A stretch of DNA of 16,234 nucleotides from an uncultured Candidatus Melainabacteria bacterium (GTDB lineage Bacteria; Cyanobacteriota; Vampirovibrionia; Gastranaerophilales; Gastranaerophilaceae): positions 1-16,234 of the forward strand of contig CALAFU010000041.1 of the NCBI GenBank assembly GCA_937891325.1, written 5' to 3'. The stretch's first letter is position 1. Every line of letters starts with the position of its first letter. The notes under the pieces are model-generated. The model was given only the letters and a program-made list of their open reading frames with translations, was not told the origin of the DNA and did no database searches. The position numbers and the translations under genes are program-made. Below, one piece after another: positions 1 through 6,592 of the stretch.

Positions 1-20
1 TACTTTTCTTTAAGACTATA

Positions 21-117
21 AGTCAATAAGGGTTAAGTGGATAAGTCGATTTATTATTAAATTGTCATTTTACCTATAAATGACTTATCGTCTCATCGTC
101 TTAAAGCCTTATAGACT
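21..117. repeat. Nested imperfect inverted repeat upstream of the gshB-like gene
   Basis: The outer arms are 21-37 and 100-117. They share AGTC, ATAAGG and TTAAG blocks separated by one mismatch and a small bulge. An inner pair, 40-53 (GATAAGTC plus ATTTA) with 77-89 (TAAAT plus GACTTATC), forms 13 pairs with one bulged G at 48. Together they could fold into a rod of about 97 nt. No T-run follows the right arm, so this is not an ordinary intrinsic terminator. It may be the structured 3' end of an upstream gene outside the window, a structured leader, or a decayed palindromic element. Confidence 0.4.
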
Positions 118-139
118 AATGAAACAAGTTCAGCATGAC
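118..139 (+). repeat. Degenerate copy of a dispersed ACAAG-loop hairpin
   Basis: The pattern is TGAA-ACAAG-TTCA followed by GC and ATGAC. It has the same loop (ACAAG) and the same 3' tail (ATGAC) as the hairpins at 5572-5599 and 12792-12819, but a different stem sequence. Only the inner four base pairs of the stem are intact here. Membership in one family is inferred from the shared loop, tail and spacing. Confidence 0.4.
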
Positions 140-205
140 ACTGTAGACTAAGTGGTATAGCATAAGATTTTGTTAGTGCTAAAATATTTTTGAAAAGAGG
201 TATTT

Positions 206-1174
206 ATGCGCAACATGCTTGTCGTTATCGACAGAATTGAATTAAAATATTTTGAATTTAACCAACTTGTAACTAATTTTTGGATGGTAAAAGGTCTTTT
301 AGAAAACGGTATTGAAACATACATCACAACCATTGATAATCTATCATTAAAAGACGGCAAGGGTCACGCAAAATGTTTCAAGACTTATGAAAAAGACAAC
401 GACATTTTCTACGAAAATAATGCTGAAGATTTTTGCATTGAAGACAAATTTGAAAAAGTTTTCTTCCGTCCTGATCCACCTGTTGACAATGATTACATAA
501 GCGCAACTTACATTTTTGATTTTGTTGACAGAGCCAAAACTCAAATTATCAACGACACAACAGCAATCAGAAGTTTCAACGAAAAACTTCACGCAAATTT
601 ATTCCGTGAGTTCATGCCTGAAAACATTGTTACAGCTTCAAAAGACGATATTGAAGAATTTTTAAATCTTCACAAAGAAATTATCCTAAAACCTTTAAAC
701 AACTGTTTTGGGCAAGGTGTAATGTACTTGAAAGAAGGCGACAAAAACACTTTAAGCATAATTAAAACTCTAACTCACGACGGCAAATCGCTTGCTATGA
801 TTCAAAAATACTTACCACAAGCTCAAAACGGAGACAAAAGGGTTCTAATTTTAAACGGCGAAGTTTTAGATGAATGTGGTCTAAAACTTCCAACAAAAGA
901 TGATTTCAAATTTAACACTCACTCCGACGAGTTCTTGAAAAAAGCAGTTTTAACAGACAGCGAAAAAGAAAAATTCACACAAGTTGCTCAAGGTTTGAAA
1001 AAATTAGGTATTCAAATGGCAGGTTTAGATGTTGTTGACGAAAAAATTATTGAAATCAACGTAACAAGCCCTTGCTATTTTATCAAGGAAATTAACGCTC
1101 GTTTTGACACGCATTTAGAGAAAAAAATGAACGCATTTATGTTAGAAAAATCTTGTGTAAAAGTTTGTAAATAA
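206..1174 (+). CDS. gshB: Glutathione synthetase-like ATP-grasp ligase
   Basis: Bacterial GshB joins gamma-glutamylcysteine to glycine using ATP in the cytosol. At 322 residues the protein is of normal GshB length (about 315). Family landmarks include RPDPPVDNDYISATY (88-102, matching the R-K-D-P-P-F-D-xx-Y-I-xATY motif), NEKL (125-128), EIILKPL (158-164), MIQKYLP (198-204), GDKRVLILNGE (209-219) and, near the end, GLDVV followed by EINVTSP (283-289), which supplies metal and ATP ligands. One oddity is that the usual glycine/alanine-rich loop after the LxLP segment (RGNLAAGG-type) is replaced by KFNTHSDE at about 235-242, so substrate binding may differ. The start is supported by AGAGG at 196-200, five bases upstream. 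No gshA lies in the window. Family membership is firm; the exact substrate is less certain. Confidence 0.85.
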   Translation: MRNMLVVIDRIELKYFEFNQLVTNFWMVKGLLENGIETYITTIDNLSLKDGKGHAKCFKTYEKDNDIFYENNAEDFCIEDKFEKVFFRPDPPVDNDYISATYIFDFVDRAKTQIINDTTAIRSFNEKLHANLFREFMPENIVTASKDDIEEFLNLHKEIILKPLNNCFGQGVMYLKEGDKNTLSIIKTLTHDGKSLAMIQKYLPQAQNGDKRVLILNGEVLDECGLKLPTKDDFKFNTHSDEFLKKAVLTDSEKEKFTQVAQGLKKLGIQMAGLDVVDEKIIEINVTSPCYFIKEINARFDTHLEKKMNAFMLEKSCVKVCK

Positions 1175-1201
1175 TTGCGCCATGCTCTAGCAATATTTTT
1201 T
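1174..1201 (+). terminator. Weak possible intrinsic terminator after the gshB-like gene
   Basis: A five-pair stem, ATTGC (1174-1178) with GCAAT (1190-1194), with an 11-nt loop, is followed by A and six T residues. The stem is short, so read-through into the next gene, 48 bases downstream, is likely. Confidence 0.3.
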
Positions 1202-1222
1202 ATTACACACATTGGATAAAGT

Positions 1223-2695
1223 ATGAAGATTTCTGCACCCAATGGCGTAAAAAATACCCCTCAAAAAATTAATATCAAACCTTCTGGAATGACTGCACCT
1301 ATTGCTATGCAAAAAAGTGCTAAAGCCTCAGCGCTTGAAATGATGGGTATTTACAACAAATCTTTAGTAAATTTCAAAGGTTATTACGGCGACCAACAAC
1401 CTGCCAAAAAACTTTTTTGGATATTAAAAGGTAACAACGACGTTTACGAAGATAATGAAACAAAAGGACATTTATACAGAGGCGGAAACACAGGTTGGAA
1501 AAAATGGGTAGACACAAACCCAGAAGATTTATTGAAGCGCTCCCCAATGGATGCAATTCAATCAATTTGCACACTTAACAAGCAACCAAACTGTTACCCA
1601 GGAATTCCGTCATACATTCCGACACCAAATTACGGCGACAAATGGGGACGTCGAGCTAATTATATAGAAATCAACCCTCGTACAGTTGCACTTACAGAAG
1701 GCGACAAAAAAAGCGAAGGGTTACTTAACGTTATGAAGTTACTTCCTGCAATTCCACCTTCAGGCAAAAGTAACGCAAACTGTATAGTTCTATCTCAATT
1801 ATATCCTGCAATGTACAAAGAAAATGACGGCAGAACAGGTCATTCTTCACTTTACACCGTTGATTTACATTCAGGAATTTCTAAAAATTTAACCTCTGAC
1901 AAACTTTCTCGTGACGGTCAAAGAATGGGCGACGATGAGCAAGTTAAAGCCTTCAATGATATGGCACATTTAAGAGGTTTAAAAACAGGTATTAGAATGC
2001 CACTTTCTGCAGGTCAAATGACCGTAAAAGGCGAGCCTTTCGATTGGTACAAGCACGAAAAAGCCTACATTGATGCTTGCTGTTGGGCTGTTGATTTAGG
2101 ATTTGATGCAATCTTCTTTGACAGCGCTAAACACGTTGGCAATTGGGATATGGGCAATTATTGCGGTTCAGGTGCTGTTCCAAACTTCAATCAAATGCAA
2201 TACATCACTCAACAAATTCGTTCAAAAACAGGCAGAGGCGACATTGCATTAATCGGTGAAAAATGCGATATGAACCCTCGTTTCAAAGAAATGGGTTTAA
2301 CTGCCGGTAACGATTGGGGTAGAGCCGACGATTTCAACAATGTTTTACACGAATACGACAAGCAAAGTTGGAATGATGAATACGCTGCCGGTCCTGTAAT
2401 TTCAGATGACAACGACCGTGGCGGAATGCCTTTTGAACAACGATTGAACAGAATTAAAAATGCGCTTCACGCATACCGTAACCCAGGTTGGAAACTTCCT
2501 GTATATATGCAAATGCACGATTTATTCCCACAATGTCCTTACACCAACACTCACGATTTAATGGAGAATGGTGAAAATCGTTCAACTTACGGTGATGTAG
2601 CAAGTCATTACAACAACATTTTTAACACTTCGCAAGCGGCGAAAGATTATAGATACAACGTTTACAACGAATTCTTGAGTACAATGTATCAATAA
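1223..2695 (+). CDS. Glycoside hydrolase-like TIM-barrel protein with low-complexity N-terminus
   Basis: This is a 490-residue protein. Residues 1-50 are a low-complexity K/S/A/P-rich tail without a hydrophobic signal core, ending in NFKGYYGD (50-57). Residues of about 185-435 look like an alpha-amylase-type (GH13-like) barrel. They include HLRGLKTGIRMPL (249-261) as a strand-3 region and GFDAIFFDSAKHV (293-305), resembling GH13 region II with D300 as candidate nucleophile and K303-H304. IALIGE (341-346) offers E346 as candidate general acid, and VYMQMHD (427-433) resembles the region IV HD pair. The Arg normally two residues before the nucleophile is Phe298 here, which is atypical. The start has only a weak ribosome site. 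The barrel assignment is inferred from motif order. It may belong to another hydrolase clan or act on an unusual glucan. Function and location are not known. Confidence 0.55.
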   Translation: MKISAPNGVKNTPQKINIKPSGMTAPIAMQKSAKASALEMMGIYNKSLVNFKGYYGDQQPAKKLFWILKGNNDVYEDNETKGHLYRGGNTGWKKWVDTNPEDLLKRSPMDAIQSICTLNKQPNCYPGIPSYIPTPNYGDKWGRRANYIEINPRTVALTEGDKKSEGLLNVMKLLPAIPPSGKSNANCIVLSQLYPAMYKENDGRTGHSSLYTVDLHSGISKNLTSDKLSRDGQRMGDDEQVKAFNDMAHLRGLKTGIRMPLSAGQMTVKGEPFDWYKHEKAYIDACCWAVDLGFDAIFFDSAKHVGNWDMGNYCGSGAVPNFNQMQYITQQIRSKTGRGDIALIGEKCDMNPRFKEMGLTAGNDWGRADDFNNVLHEYDKQSWNDEYAAGPVISDDNDRGGMPFEQRLNRIKNALHAYRNPGWKLPVYMQMHDLFPQCPYTNTHDLMENGENRSTYGDVASHYNNIFNTSQAAKDYRYNVYNEFLSTMYQ

Positions 2696-2702
2696 GTTTT
2701 TT

Positions 2703-2737
2703 GTAAGGGCGGAGCCAAAGGCTCCGCCCTTACTTTT
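2703..2737 (+). terminator. Strong hairpin terminator after the glycosidase-like gene
   Basis: A perfect 14-bp stem (2703-2716 with 2720-2733) with an AAA loop is followed by TTTT. The stem core GGCGGAGCC/GGCTCCGCC is GC-rich in an AT-rich setting and closely resembles the palindrome at 15165-15200. The T-run at 2697-2702 before the left arm means the reverse strand could terminate here too. Confidence 0.8.
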
Positions 2738-2808
2738 ACAATTAACTACTTGTCGAATATAAATATATTTCAGATTTACTCATAATATTTTGAAAAAAGG
2801 AGCATATT

Positions 2809-3837
2809 ATGAGTTTAAAAATGTTGATTTTTGATTATAAAGATGCAGAAAAGAAATTTTTCAAAAGGCATCAATTTCACGATTTTGATATTGAATTTTT
2901 TGAAAGCAGTCTGAATGAAACAACAGTTGGAAATTTACCACAAGAAATTAAAGACACAGCAAGCGTTATAAGCGTTTTTATAACCTCAGAAATTACTCCA
3001 AAAATTTTGGAACAGTTTCCTAATTTGATGATTATTTCAACACGCTCAACGGGTTATGACCACATTGATATAGATGCTTGTTGCAATAAAAATATTAAGG
3101 TTTTGAATGTAGAAAATTATGGCGCACATTCAGTTGTTCAATACACTTTTGCCCTAATGCTTGCACTCGTAAGGCGATTAATTCCAGCCTTAAACGATTC
3201 TCACGCGTTCAAATTTGATACAAACAATTATGTAGGACGAGAGCTTAATGCGCTTACGCTTGGTGTAATTGGAACAGGCGCAATCGGGGCATCTATTTGC
3301 AAAATTGCGCACGCGTTTGGAATGAGAATTTTAGCGTTTGATTATTTACAAAGACCTGAATTAACACGAGATTATCACGTTGAATACACAGAAAAAGAAA
3401 ATATTTACAAAGAAGCTGATATAATCTCTCTTCACGTACCTTTAACCAAAGAAACTAAACATCTTATTACGAAACGAGAATTGGCGTTAATGAAGCATAC
3501 GGCAATAATCATAAACACAGCACGCGGAGAGTTGATTGAAAGCGAAGATTTATACAATGCACTTTTAAACAAAAACATTGCAGGTGCAGGGTTAGACGTA
3601 ACAGAGTGCGAAAAAATTAGTCTCGGCTACGGTGATATTACTGAAAAACTTGAAAATTCAGACAAAGAGTGTATCTCAAAAGTAATTATTACAAGACGTT
3701 TAAGCCAATTGAACAACGTAATTATCACGCCACACGTAGCATACAACACTCAAGATTCAATCAATAGAATTTTAAGCGTAACTTTTGACTCAATAAAAGA
3801 TTGTTTACAAGGAGGACACGCCAACCAAGTGAATTAG
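2809..3837 (+). CDS. D-2-hydroxyacid dehydrogenase, probable D-lactate dehydrogenase
   Basis: This is a cytosolic NAD-dependent oxidoreductase of the D-isomer-specific 2-hydroxyacid dehydrogenase family, most like fermentative D-lactate dehydrogenases and VanH. Visible features are the substrate-side RSTGYDHID (79-87), ENYGAHSVVQYTFALMLAL (102-120), and the Rossmann motif GTGAIG within 155-160. D178 ends the second strand, which favours NAD over NADP. The catalytic triad is R239 (in NTARGELIE), E268 (in GLDVTECE) and H309 (in ITPHVAYNT). At 342 residues the length is normal for the family. AAGGAG at 2797-2802, six bases before ATG, fixes the start. It is a single-gene unit between two terminators. 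The likely role is pyruvate to D-lactate to regenerate NAD; a D-hydroxyisocaproate-type substrate cannot be excluded. Confidence 0.85.
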   Translation: MSLKMLIFDYKDAEKKFFKRHQFHDFDIEFFESSLNETTVGNLPQEIKDTASVISVFITSEITPKILEQFPNLMIISTRSTGYDHIDIDACCNKNIKVLNVENYGAHSVVQYTFALMLALVRRLIPALNDSHAFKFDTNNYVGRELNALTLGVIGTGAIGASICKIAHAFGMRILAFDYLQRPELTRDYHVEYTEKENIYKEADIISLHVPLTKETKHLITKRELALMKHTAIIINTARGELIESEDLYNALLNKNIAGAGLDVTECEKISLGYGDITEKLENSDKECISKVIITRRLSQLNNVIITPHVAYNTQDSINRILSVTFDSIKDCLQGGHANQVN

Positions 3838-3848
3838 CGTGTCCTTCT
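3810..3848 (+). terminator. Terminator overlapping the end of the D-lactate dehydrogenase gene
   Basis: AGGACACGC (3813-3821) pairs with GCGTGTCCT (3837-3845). One G-T pair and two further pairs extend the stem to about 12, with a 15-nt loop. A CT-rich and T-rich stretch follows. The last coding codons and the stop lie inside the hairpin. Confidence 0.55.
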
Positions 3849-3888
3849 CTTTAACTACTTTTAACGTACCGACCTAATGTCGTCGAAA

Positions 3889-4146
3889 TTAAACTTCAAC
3901 GAATAATCTTTGTCCAACGATATTTGGTTTACCGTTATAATATCCAGCAAAGTAACCGCCTTTTACAGGTCTGTTTTTTGCATAATTATTCATATCAACT
4001 GTTTTTGTAACAAATGGATTTGGGTTGAATGGGTTTGAATCAACCGGTTTTACAGCAGGAGTTGTAGTTGCAGGAACTTGTTGACGTACTGCTGGTGATG
4101 CTAAAAAGTTATTGAATAATGTAATAATGTTGTTTGTGTTTGCCAT
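3889..4146 (-). CDS. Small protein of unknown function (85 aa)
   Basis: I do not recognise this protein. Residues 1-20 are an amphipathic N-terminal segment (NNIITLFNNFLASPAV). Residues 22-46 are a proline/threonine/asparagine-rich linker with a repeated NPF (NPFNPNPF). The C-terminal part, about 55-85, is glycine- and tyrosine-rich (GGYFAGYYNGKPNIVGQRLF). There is no signal peptide, membrane span or cysteine. The start is supported by GAGG about eight bases upstream on the minus strand. It is a single-gene unit, convergent with the dehydrogenase gene. The patterned composition and the ribosome site argue that it is real; it may be lineage-restricted. Confidence 0.65.
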   Translation of the reverse strand: MANTNNIITLFNNFLASPAVRQQVPATTTPAVKPVDSNPFNPNPFVTKTVDMNNYAKNRPVKGGYFAGYYNGKPNIVGQRLFVEV

Positions 4147-4169
4147 AATGTAGACCTCGCTCGCTCTTA

Positions 4170-4213
4170 AAAATTTCTCTCTCTCTCGTGTTTTTTATTT
4201 AATGAGAAATTTT
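4170..4213 (-). promoter_or_regulatory. Leader hairpin and GA-repeat upstream of the 85-aa gene
   Basis: In the minus-strand leader, AAAATTTCTC (4170-4179) and GAGAAATTTT (4204-4213) are perfect 10-base inverted repeats. The left arm runs into a (TC)6 tract at 4176-4187, which reads (GA)6 on the coding strand. The hairpin sits about 24 nt upstream of the start. A role in mRNA stability or translation is possible but inferred. Confidence 0.35.
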
Positions 4214-4288
4214 AGAAAGTCATATTTTTTGTCGAAATTTATCAAGAAAAATTAATATTTCTTAACAAATCTCCTACTTTTTATGTAG

Positions 4289-4294
4289 TATAAT
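4289..4294 (+). promoter_or_regulatory. Consensus -10 box placed for a leaderless mRNA
   Basis: A perfect TATAAT ends six bases before the ATG at 4301, so the expected transcription start falls on or next to the A of the start codon. No ribosome-binding sequence fits in between. A convincing -35 box is not visible; TTAACA at 4262-4267 gives a spacer of 21, which is too long. Confidence 0.55.
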
Positions 4295-4300
4295 GGATTT

Positions 4301-5566
4301 ATGGAAAAAATAAATCGTAAAAATGTATTAATTATTGGAAGTTGTGCAAAAGAATATGCATTGGCAAAAAAATTATCTGAGCTTGATTGCGTAGAAAAAG
4401 TTTTTGTTGCAAGCGGTAATGATGCGATGAAAGAATTTTGCACTTGCGTTGACATCAGAGAAGATGAAGACGTTAAATTGTTAGAATTTGCGATGGAAAA
4501 TTCCATTGACCTAACCGTTGTTTCAAGCGAAAAGGCTATCAAGGCTGATATTGCAGGATTTTTTGAAAGCAACGGACAACAAGTTTTTGGACCTAGTGCA
4601 AAAGCCGCAGAAATTTGTACCTGCAAATCTTTAGGCAAAAAATTTATGTACAAATTGAGAATTCCAACAGCAAAATTTGGAATTTTTGAAAAACAACCTC
4701 TTGCACTAGATTACGCAAGAAACGCTCAAATGCCGATTGTGGTAAAAACCGATGCGCACAGAGATGTAAACGGAATGTTGATTTGCAGTTCATATTCAAT
4801 TGCAAAATCCTTCATTGAAGAATCCTTCTTGCGCGGGGAACAACGCATTATTATTGAAGATTACATCTATGGACACGAATTTTCATTCTACGTAGTTACA
4901 GACGGCTACAATGCTCTACCACTTTCAACAGTTGCAAATTACAAGTTTGCACTAGACGGTGACGGAGGACTTTTAACCTCTGGAATGGGTTGTTATGCGC
5001 CTGATTACAAGGTTTCTGACGAAGTTGAACATTACATAATGAATGAATTTATCTTCCCAACCTTAGACAATTTGGCTCAAAACGGAAAACCATACATCGG
5101 AATTCTTGGTTTAGATGCAGTTTTGACTCCAGATAGTAATGTCGTTGCATTGGAATTTAATTCTTCACTTCAAGAACACGATTGTCAGGGCGTTTTATCA
5201 TTAATGAACGAAAATTTATTTTATCTAATGCAAGCCTGCTCAATGGGCTCATTTGCAGATGATTACCAAAGAATTGATATGAGTGATGAAGTAGCAGTTT
5301 CAGCTGTTTTAACATCAGGAAGAAAAAGCGGTTCTGTAATTACAGGACTTGACGATTTAGACGAAGACACAAAAGTTGCCCACTTCAATACAATTAAAAA
5401 TAAATATCTGGAGTATGAAACATCCGGCGATAGAACTCTTTTGGTTACACGCAATGCAAAAACAATCAATCGCGCAACTGAAAGCCTTTACGAAGAACTT
5501 GATTTAATCAAATATGACGGCAAAAAACACAGAAAAGATTTGTGCTTGATGCACGAGTATAATTAA
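4301..5566 (+). CDS. Divergent PurD-like (GAR synthetase-type) ATP-grasp protein
   Basis: GAR synthetase makes glycinamide ribonucleotide from phosphoribosylamine, glycine and ATP. The 421-residue length and domain order match PurD: N-terminal NVLIIGSCAKEYAL (8-21), FGPSAKAAE (96-104), the ATP-grasp region PIVVK (145-149), IIEDYIYGHEFSF (184-196), ALDGDGGLLTSGMGCYAP (217-234), ALEFNSS (283-289) and a PurD-like C-terminal domain ending near RKDL (411-414). Several signature positions are altered. GSGGREHAL has become GSCAKEYAL, the DGLAAGKGV loop has become DAHRDVNGM, the QDHKR segment has become ANYKF, and NxRFGDPE has become NSSLQEHD. It is either a fast-evolving true PurD or a paralogue with a new carboxylate-amine ligase substrate. 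It stands alone, with no purine genes nearby. Confidence 0.7.
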   Translation: MEKINRKNVLIIGSCAKEYALAKKLSELDCVEKVFVASGNDAMKEFCTCVDIREDEDVKLLEFAMENSIDLTVVSSEKAIKADIAGFFESNGQQVFGPSAKAAEICTCKSLGKKFMYKLRIPTAKFGIFEKQPLALDYARNAQMPIVVKTDAHRDVNGMLICSSYSIAKSFIEESFLRGEQRIIIEDYIYGHEFSFYVVTDGYNALPLSTVANYKFALDGDGGLLTSGMGCYAPDYKVSDEVEHYIMNEFIFPTLDNLAQNGKPYIGILGLDAVLTPDSNVVALEFNSSLQEHDCQGVLSLMNENLFYLMQACSMGSFADDYQRIDMSDEVAVSAVLTSGRKSGSVITGLDDLDEDTKVAHFNTIKNKYLEYETSGDRTLLVTRNAKTINRATESLYEELDLIKYDGKKHRKDLCLMHEYN

Positions 5567-5571
5567 AGTTA

Positions 5572-5599
5572 AAAGATTCCGCAACAAGTGCGGTATGAC
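5572..5599 (+). repeat. Dispersed hairpin repeat with AAGTGCGGT core
   Basis: CCGCA-ACAAG-TGCGG followed by TATGAC. Across 28 bases it differs from 12792-12819 at a single position (T5578 versus A12798), which breaks the outermost stem pairing. It lies between the PurD-like stop codon and the terminator. Confidence 0.75.
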
Positions 5600-5605
5600 A
5601 GAAAT

Positions 5606-5645
5606 AAAAAAGGGCGCCGTGGCAAATGCCACGGCGCCCTTTTTT
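5606..5645. terminator. Bidirectional terminator between the purD-like gene and rph
   Basis: A perfect 13-bp GC-rich stem (5612-5624 with 5627-5639), with a two-base AA interruption at the apex, is flanked by A6 (5606-5611) and T6 (5640-5645). The same hairpin therefore ends transcription for the purD-like gene on the plus strand and for rph on the minus strand. Confidence 0.92.
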
Positions 5646-5654
5646 ATTTTTTAA

Positions 5655-6353
5655 TTATTCATACAAAGGAATAATTTGTTCAATACCTGCTTTTGCAGTA
5701 TTAAAGATTTCCATTAATTGTTTTTGGTCGTAAGGATCGCCTTCTGCGGTTGTTTGGAATTCAATAATTTTTCCAGATTTTGTCATTACAACATTTGAAT
5801 CAACTTGAGCATGTGAGTCTTCTTCGTAGCACAAATCTAGACGAACTTCGCCGTCAACGATACCTACTGAAATTGCACCAATTTCTTCTTTAATTGGATT
5901 TTCTTTTAAAATACCTTGATCCATTAATTTTTCAACTGCAATTTTTAGGGCAACAAAACCACCGCAAATACTTGCTGTTCTTGTTCCGCCGTCAGCTTGA
6001 ATTACATCAGCATCAATTGTAATCGTCATTTTAGGCATTTTCTCCATATCAACACAAGCTCTAAGGCTTCTGCCGATAAGTCTTTGAATTTCTTGAGTTC
6101 TACCAGAAATTTTGTTTCTTTCTCTTTCGCAACGAGTTGAAGTTGATGAAGGTAAAAGAGAATATTCTGCTGTAACCCAGCCTTGAGTAGACTCTTTATC
6201 CATCCATTTTGGTTGTTTCATTTCAACTGAAGCGGTTGTTATAACCTTTGTATCACCGAATTCTACCAAAACTGAACCCAATGCGTTTTTTGTAAAATCT
6301 CTGATAAATTTTACAGGTCTTAATTCGTTATTTTGTCTTCCGTCTTTTCTCAT
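5655..6353 (-). CDS. rph: Ribonuclease PH
   Basis: RNase PH is a phosphorolytic 3' to 5' exoribonuclease that trims tRNA 3' ends and helps degrade structured RNA, acting as a ring hexamer. The 232 residues cover the whole family (E. coli enzyme 238). Signatures include GWVTAEYSLLPSST (58-71), GRTQEIQRLIGRSLR (84-98) and QADGGTRTASICGG (119-132), with the phosphate-binding region around R125. SHAQVDSN (180-187) follows, with D179 and D185 as catalytic metal ligands, then FQTTAEG (199-205). The ATG overlaps the stop of the zinc-ribbon gene by four bases (ATGA), indicating translational coupling. A purine-rich AAGGAAAGG stretch lies upstream. It is the last gene of the operon and ends at a shared bidirectional terminator. 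Confidence 0.96.
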   Translation of the reverse strand: MRKDGRQNNELRPVKFIRDFTKNALGSVLVEFGDTKVITTASVEMKQPKWMDKESTQGWVTAEYSLLPSSTSTRCERERNKISGRTQEIQRLIGRSLRACVDMEKMPKMTITIDADVIQADGGTRTASICGGFVALKIAVEKLMDQGILKENPIKEEIGAISVGIVDGEVRLDLCYEEDSHAQVDSNVVMTKSGKIIEFQTTAEGDPYDQKQLMEIFNTAKAGIEQIIPLYE

Positions 6354-6592
6354 TTTCTTATTCGCCTTTCCTTTTCAAATTCATATTCCCAAGTGTAAGT
6401 TTGACCGCAATATTTGCAAACCGCGTGTTCATTCATAAAATCAAGCGACGGCACAAATGAATATCCGTCAACACTTATTTCTATTTGATTTCGGTTGTTG
6501 TAGTGTTGAGAGAAATTTCTGTTGCCGTTATAATTTGGCGCAAACATAAGTTCAAATTTATCGACACTTTTGCAATACTTACATCTAAACAT
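6350..6592 (-). CDS. Small zinc-ribbon protein (80 aa)
   Basis: This is a protein of unknown function with two CxxC knuckles, CKYC (residues 4-7) and CKYC (59-62), separated by about 50 residues, as expected for a single four-cysteine zinc ribbon. The middle is rich in asparagine and tyrosine, and the C-terminus is basic (EKERRIRK). It overlaps the upstream membrane-protein gene by eight bases and rph by four, so all three genes are almost certainly one transcript. Coupling to rph suggests, but does not prove, an RNA-related or regulatory role. The conserved-looking cysteines and the overlaps make it a real gene. Confidence 0.75.
   Translation of the reverse strand: MFRCKYCKSVDKFELMFAPNYNGNRNFSQHYNNRNQIEISVDGYSFVPSLDFMNEHAVCKYCGQTYTWEYEFEKERRIRK

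Noticed and set aside
4202..4255. 17-codon plus-strand frame before the purD-like gene
   Set aside because: It is too short, has no ribosome site, and consists of AT-driven codons (K, F, N).
4252..4653. Minus-strand frame of 133 codons opposite the purD-like gene
   Set aside because: It is a mirror of the coding strand, with serine/leucine-rich low-information content, no ribosome site, and overlap with the well-supported plus-strand protein.
206..5566. A biosynthetic cluster joining the GshB-like and PurD-like ligases with the hydroxyacid dehydrogenase
   Set aside because: The genes are separated by strong terminators, one minus-strand gene intervenes, and the spacings are loose. Nothing shows co-transcription.
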